Below, piece after piece: positions 5,798-7,991 of a DNA stretch of 7,991 nucleotides. The position numbers and the translations under genes were made by a program. Under the pieces are notes generated by a model. It saw only the letters and a program-made list of their open reading frames with translations, had not been told where the DNA came from and did no database searches. Source of the stretch: an uncultured Collinsella sp. (lineage in GTDB: Bacteria; Actinomycetota; Coriobacteriia; Coriobacteriales; Coriobacteriaceae); contig CABRWN010000100.1 of NCBI GenBank assembly GCA_902474645.1, positions 1 through 7,991 of the forward strand, in the 5' to 3' direction. Each line of letters opens with the position of its first letter. Positions within the stretch are counted from its first letter, which is position 1.

Positions 5798-5804
5798 AAA
5801 GGAG
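5798..5804 (+). promoter_or_regulatory. Ribosome-binding site that fixes the coaX start
   Basis: AAAGGAG lies eight bases before the ATG at 5813. The frame is open further upstream to an ATG at 5759, but that start lacks a ribosome site, would lie upstream of the -10 hexamer, and would add residues not expected before the N-terminal phosphate-binding motif. Confidence 0.8.
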
Positions 5805-5812
5805 CGCCGACG

Positions 5813-6664
5813 ATGCTTAATGGGTGCGCATATATTTTGACGGTCGATGTGGGCAACACGTTCATTCGCTTTGGCCTGTTTGCAGAGGATTCGGCCGCGG
5901 CGCAGGAATGTCCGCTTACGACGTGCGAGATCACCACGCCGGCCCGTATTACGGCCGACGAAGCGCGCATGCGACTTGTACAGGTCATGGGCGCGCTCGC
6001 CGCAGATGCGGGTGTGCCCGGGGCGCTCGTACCCGCCGCGGCTGTGCTGAGCTGTGTGGTCCCGGCGCTCGAGCGCCCGTGGAGGGCAGCACTTTCCCGT
6101 ACCTGCACGGGGCGCGTACTCACGGTGGGGCCGGGACTTAAGACCGGCATGCCCGTGCACTACGATGACCCGGCCGAGATCGGCCCCGACCGCATCGCCG
6201 ATGCCGTGGCGGCCCGCGCCGTCTACGGCTCGCCGTGCATCGTGATCGACCTGGGCACGACGACCAATATCGAGGTCATCGACGCGCGCGGCACCTTTGT
6301 CGGCGGCGTTATCGCGCCGGGGCTGGCCCTCGGCGCCCGCTCGCTTTCGGCTGCAGCAGCGCGCCTACCCCAGGTTGAGCCCTCGGCGCCGACACACGTC
6401 ATCGGCCGCAACACGCGTGAGGCCATGCGCTCGGGCGTGGTTTTGGGCGAGGTGGCTCGCATCGACGGCATGCTCGACATGGTGCTTGCCGAGATGCGTG
6501 CGACCAAGGCCGCGGGGGAGGGCGATGTGCCCATTGTCATTACCGGCGACGATGCCGAGGCGCTTGCGGCGCTGGTCGGCCATAGCCTGACGGTCGACGA
6601 TGCGCTGACGTTGCGGGGTCTCGCCGAGCTCTACCACATCAACCAAAAGCCCCGCCGCGCGTAG
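5813..6664 (+). CDS. coaX: Type III pantothenate kinase
   Basis: The 283-residue product matches CoaX, the cytosolic ASKHA-fold kinase that phosphorylates pantothenate with ATP in the first step of CoA synthesis. Family motifs appear in order: VDVGNTFIRFGLF (11-23, phosphate loop), SCVVPAL (80-86), GPDRIADAVAAR (124-135, with the likely catalytic base D126), VIDLGTTTNIEVID (144-157, D146 as cation ligand), GGVIAPGL (164-171), RLPQVE (184-189), and IGRNT (197-201). Length fits the usual 250-270 residues with a small extension. Small departures from the common pattern are the TNIE in place of the usual TTFD after the DLGT motif, and TGDD (244-247) where TGG is usual. Neither removes the acidic residues expected for catalysis. 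It is divergent from the OPT gene and followed by dCMP deaminase after 83 bases. Confidence 0.92.
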   Translation: MLNGCAYILTVDVGNTFIRFGLFAEDSAAAQECPLTTCEITTPARITADEARMRLVQVMGALAADAGVPGALVPAAAVLSCVVPALERPWRAALSRTCTGRVLTVGPGLKTGMPVHYDDPAEIGPDRIADAVAARAVYGSPCIVIDLGTTTNIEVIDARGTFVGGVIAPGLALGARSLSAAAARLPQVEPSAPTHVIGRNTREAMRSGVVLGEVARIDGMLDMVLAEMRATKAAGEGDVPIVITGDDAEALAALVGHSLTVDDALTLRGLAELYHINQKPRRA

Positions 6665-6704
6665 CGATGGGGGCGATGGGACAAAAACGTCTCCACCTTC
6701 CACC

Positions 6705-6713
6705 TGCTACAAT
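6705..6713 (+). promoter_or_regulatory. Extended -10 promoter candidate for the dCMP deaminase gene
   Basis: TGCTACAAT fits the extended -10 form TGnTAnAAT, with TACAAT matching five of six bases. It is 34 bases before the ATG at 6748 in the gap after coaX. No -35 hexamer is evident, which extended -10 promoters can tolerate. If real, the gene has its own start in addition to any read-through from coaX. Confidence 0.45.
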
Positions 6714-6747
6714 GGGTCAAACTATTGCGATTTCGGAGGTGTCTGCC

Positions 6748-7272
6748 ATGTCGGACGATCTTCATCAAACCGCGTCGGGCAAGCGCCGCGACGTTATTAG
6801 CTGGGATGAGTTCTTTATGAGCGTGGCCATCGCCGCGCAGCGCCGCAGTAAGGACCCCAACACGCAGGTGGGCGCGTGCATCGCCAACACCAACCACCGC
6901 ATCCTTTCGGTGGGTTACAACGGCACGCCCTCGGCACTCAACGATGACTTTTTCCCGTGGGGAACGAGCGATGACCCGTTGCAGGACAAGCACAACTACG
7001 TGGTGCATGCCGAGGCAAACGCCGTGCTCAACTACCGTGGCTCGCTCAAAGACCTTGAGGGTTCCACGGTCTACGTTACGCTGTTCCCGTGCCACGACTG
7101 CGCCAAGATCCTGGCGCAGGTGGGCGTGGGCGAGGTCGTCTACCTGGACAATAAGTATGCCGACACCGATGACGGCCGTATCAGCCGCCGCATTCTCGAC
7201 TCCTGCGGCATCAGCTACCGCCAGGTCATCGTCGATGTTCAGATTGGTACCGGGGGACAAGCTCAGCAGTAA
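6748..7272 (+). CDS. dCMP deaminase family protein
   Basis: The 174-residue product matches zinc-dependent deoxycytidylate deaminase of the ComEB type, a cytosolic enzyme converting dCMP to dUMP, the precursor of dTMP. The zinc site is clear: H87-A-E89 in VVHAEANAVLNY, with E89 as the proton shuttle, and the two cysteines C115 and C118 in FPCHDC. SKDPNTQVGACI (34-45) and GYNGTPSALNDD (56-67) are family motifs. Length is close to the usual 150-180 residues. The ATG at 6748 is chosen because GGAGG (6735-6739) lies eight bases upstream. An in-frame ATG at 6667 lacks a ribosome site and would prepend 27 residues unlike the family. Whether allosteric dCTP/dTTP control exists cannot be judged. Confidence 0.9.
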   Translation: MSDDLHQTASGKRRDVISWDEFFMSVAIAAQRRSKDPNTQVGACIANTNHRILSVGYNGTPSALNDDFFPWGTSDDPLQDKHNYVVHAEANAVLNYRGSLKDLEGSTVYVTLFPCHDCAKILAQVGVGEVVYLDNKYADTDDGRISRRILDSCGISYRQVIVDVQIGTGGQAQQ

Positions 7273-7405
7273 TACGCGTTGTTGCCATCTGACGACGAAC
7301 GCAGCTCAAAGAGCCCCGTCCCAAATTGACTACTCGTGAAAGTCGCGTCTGCGCGCATGGACGGCTCGTGAGCGGGTACATGGCTGTAGTAACATAGCTT
7401 CTGTC

Positions 7406-7421
7406 CGCGGGCGTGCCCGCG
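7406..7421 (+). repeat. G+C-rich hairpin in the leader of the NifU-like gene
   Basis: CGCGGGC (7406-7412) and GCCCGCG (7415-7421) are exact inverted copies, giving six pairs around a CGTG tetraloop, or seven with a two-base loop. It lies nine bases before the AAGGAG ribosome site (7431-7436) and is followed by TTTGTG. This could be a weak attenuator, a transcript stabiliser, or chance in G+C-rich DNA. A weak -10-like TAACAT is at 7390-7395. Confidence 0.4.
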
Positions 7422-7441
7422 TTTGTGAGAAAGGAGCCCCT

Positions 7442-7720
7442 GTGGCTGTTAACGAAGAGCTGCTTAAGAAGGTTCTTGAAGAGATTCGCCCCAACCTGCA
7501 GGCCGATGGCGGCGATATGGAGTATGTGGGCGTCGACGACGAGGGCGTCGTCAAGCTGGAGCTGCAGGGCGCCTGCGCCGGCTGCCCCATGAGCTCACTG
7601 ACCCTGTCTATGGGCATCGAGCGTATCCTGAAGGAGCATGTGCCCGGCGTTACCCGCGTCGAGCAGGTCAATGCTTCCGGCGAGGCCGAGGACCTGTACG
7701 ACGAGTACGCGCCGTTCTAA
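7442..7720 (+). CDS. NifU C-terminal domain (Nfu-type) Fe-S cluster protein
   Basis: The 92-residue product is a stand-alone NifU C-terminal domain, a small cytosolic scaffold or carrier that binds a 4Fe-4S cluster, usually at a dimer interface, and passes it to target proteins. Family features are IRPNLQADGGDMEYVG (15-30), VKLELQGACAGCPMSS (37-52) with the ligands C45 and C48, and LTLSMGIERILKEHVPGV (53-70). The C-terminus is acidic (EAEDLYDEYAPF). It lacks the N-terminal A-type domain of NfuA, as is common in Gram-positive bacteria. The start is GTG, with AAGGAG five bases upstream; no ATG is nearby in frame. It precedes lgt and has no other Fe-S assembly gene beside it in this window. Confidence 0.92.
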   Translation: MAVNEELLKKVLEEIRPNLQADGGDMEYVGVDDEGVVKLELQGACAGCPMSSLTLSMGIERILKEHVPGVTRVEQVNASGEAEDLYDEYAPF

Positions 7721-7731
7721 GATGCGAAGGC

Positions 7732-7751
7732 TGCGGACGGTACGCTCCGCA
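7732..7751 (+). repeat. Short hairpin just after the NifU-like gene
   Basis: TGCGGA (7732-7737) pairs exactly with TCCGCA (7746-7751) around an eight-base loop, starting 12 bases after the stop codon. There is no T-run, so it is not an intrinsic terminator by itself. Confidence 0.35.
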
Positions 7752-7769
7752 TAGACGTTACGCCCAGAT

Positions 7770-7802
7770 ATGCGGCTGCGAGCGCAAGGCCCGCGGCCGC
7801 AT
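7770..7802 (+). terminator. Weak terminator-like stem-loop before lgt
   Basis: ATGCGGC (7770-7776) is an exact inverted copy of GCCGCAT (7796-7802) with a 19-base loop, followed by only TTG. The stem is G+C-rich but the T-run is nearly absent, so partial termination or none is expected, and lgt may be co-transcribed with the NifU-like gene. It lies 26 bases before the lgt start codon. Confidence 0.3.
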
Positions 7803-7828
7803 TTGTATGTAGGGAGCAGGGGATCGAT

Positions 7829-7991
7829 ATGCTCAACGACCTCTACCACATGCTTGACCCCGTCGCGATCTCGGCGGGTCCCATCACCATCTACTGGTAC
7901 GGCCTGGCCTACGTGGTCGGCGCTCTGCTCACGGCGGTCGTTATGTGCCGCACGCAGCGTCGTTGGGGCTTCGACATTACGATTGATGACC
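7829..7991 (+). CDS. lgt: Prolipoprotein diacylglyceryl transferase, 5' part
   Basis: The window ends inside this gene after 54 complete codons. The N-terminus, with LDPVAISAGPITIYWYGLAYVVGALL (residues 9-34, in two blocks, DPVAISAGP and ITIYWYGLAY), matches Lgt, the inner-membrane enzyme that moves diacylglycerol from phosphatidylglycerol to the lipobox cysteine of prelipoproteins. The first membrane segment (about 18-39) begins at the conserved IYWYG motif. The catalytic region lies beyond the window. The ATG is supported by AGGGG at 7818-7822, six bases upstream. Confidence 0.88.
   Translation, partial: MLNDLYHMLDPVAISAGPITIYWYGLAYVVGALLTAVVMCRTQRRWGFDITIDD

Noticed and set aside
5759..5812. 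Earlier ATG for coaX at 5759
   Set aside because: There is no ribosome site, and it lies upstream of the likely -10 hexamer. AAAGGAG before the ATG at 5813 fits the family N-terminus.
6667..6747. Earlier ATG for dCMP deaminase at 6667
   Set aside because: There is no ribosome site; the added 27 residues do not fit the family, and the extended -10 candidate would fall inside the coding sequence.
7326..7331. TTGACT as a -35 box for the NifU-like gene
   Set aside because: It matches five of six bases, but the sequence 17 bases on is CTGCGC, with no -10 at 16-18 bases spacing.
1..7991. CRISPR array, tRNA, rRNA, insertion sequence, prophage or toxin-antitoxin genes
   Set aside because: I looked for regularly spaced repeats, tRNA-like sequences and transposase or phage motifs on both strands and saw none.

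Overview
The window looks like chromosome of a high-G+C Gram-positive gut actinobacterium of the class Coriobacteriia, most likely Collinsella or a close relative. This is inferred from codon usage strongly biased to G/C third positions, AAAGGAG-type ribosome sites, and the gene content: a lone 3-hydroxyacyl-CoA dehydrogenase, an arylsulfotransferase remnant, an OPT transporter, type III pantothenate kinase, dCMP deaminase, NifU-like protein and lgt. The genus is an impression from sequence style; no search was run.

Layout. Positions 1-276 are non-coding and hold nested inverted repeats and the leader of a plus-strand 3-hydroxyacyl-CoA dehydrogenase (277-1236). A TGATCC/GGATCA stem-loop follows its stop codon. 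Next comes the 3' end of an arylsulfate sulfotransferase gene with no start (about 1316-1795), then a near-perfect 25-bp palindrome overlapping a TATAGT hexamer. A small membrane-anchored protein of unknown function follows (1987-2436), visibly less G+C-rich than its neighbours.

The middle of the window is on the minus strand. A DUF389 membrane protein (2562-3701) carries a textbook EF-hand loop between two membrane helices and has its own promoter. Upstream of it, behind a strong intrinsic terminator, is an OPT-family oligopeptide transporter (3917-5620) with a structured 5' leader. The OPT gene is divergent from a plus-strand run of housekeeping genes: coaX (5813-6664), dCMP deaminase (6748-7272), a NifU C-terminal-type Fe-S protein (7442-7720) and the start of lgt (7829 to the window end). 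They share an orientation, but gaps of 83 to 169 bases with promoter-like or hairpin sequences suggest several transcription units.

How the genes relate. CoaX starts CoA synthesis, dCMP deaminase supplies dUMP for dTMP, the NifU-like protein serves Fe-S cluster delivery, and Lgt lipidates lipoproteins. These are core functions without an obvious shared pathway. I see no defence system, CRISPR array, tRNA, rRNA, insertion sequence or phage gene. The most unusual items are the EF-hand in the DUF389 protein, the potentially switching leader of the OPT gene, and the palindrome downstream of the broken sulfotransferase gene.
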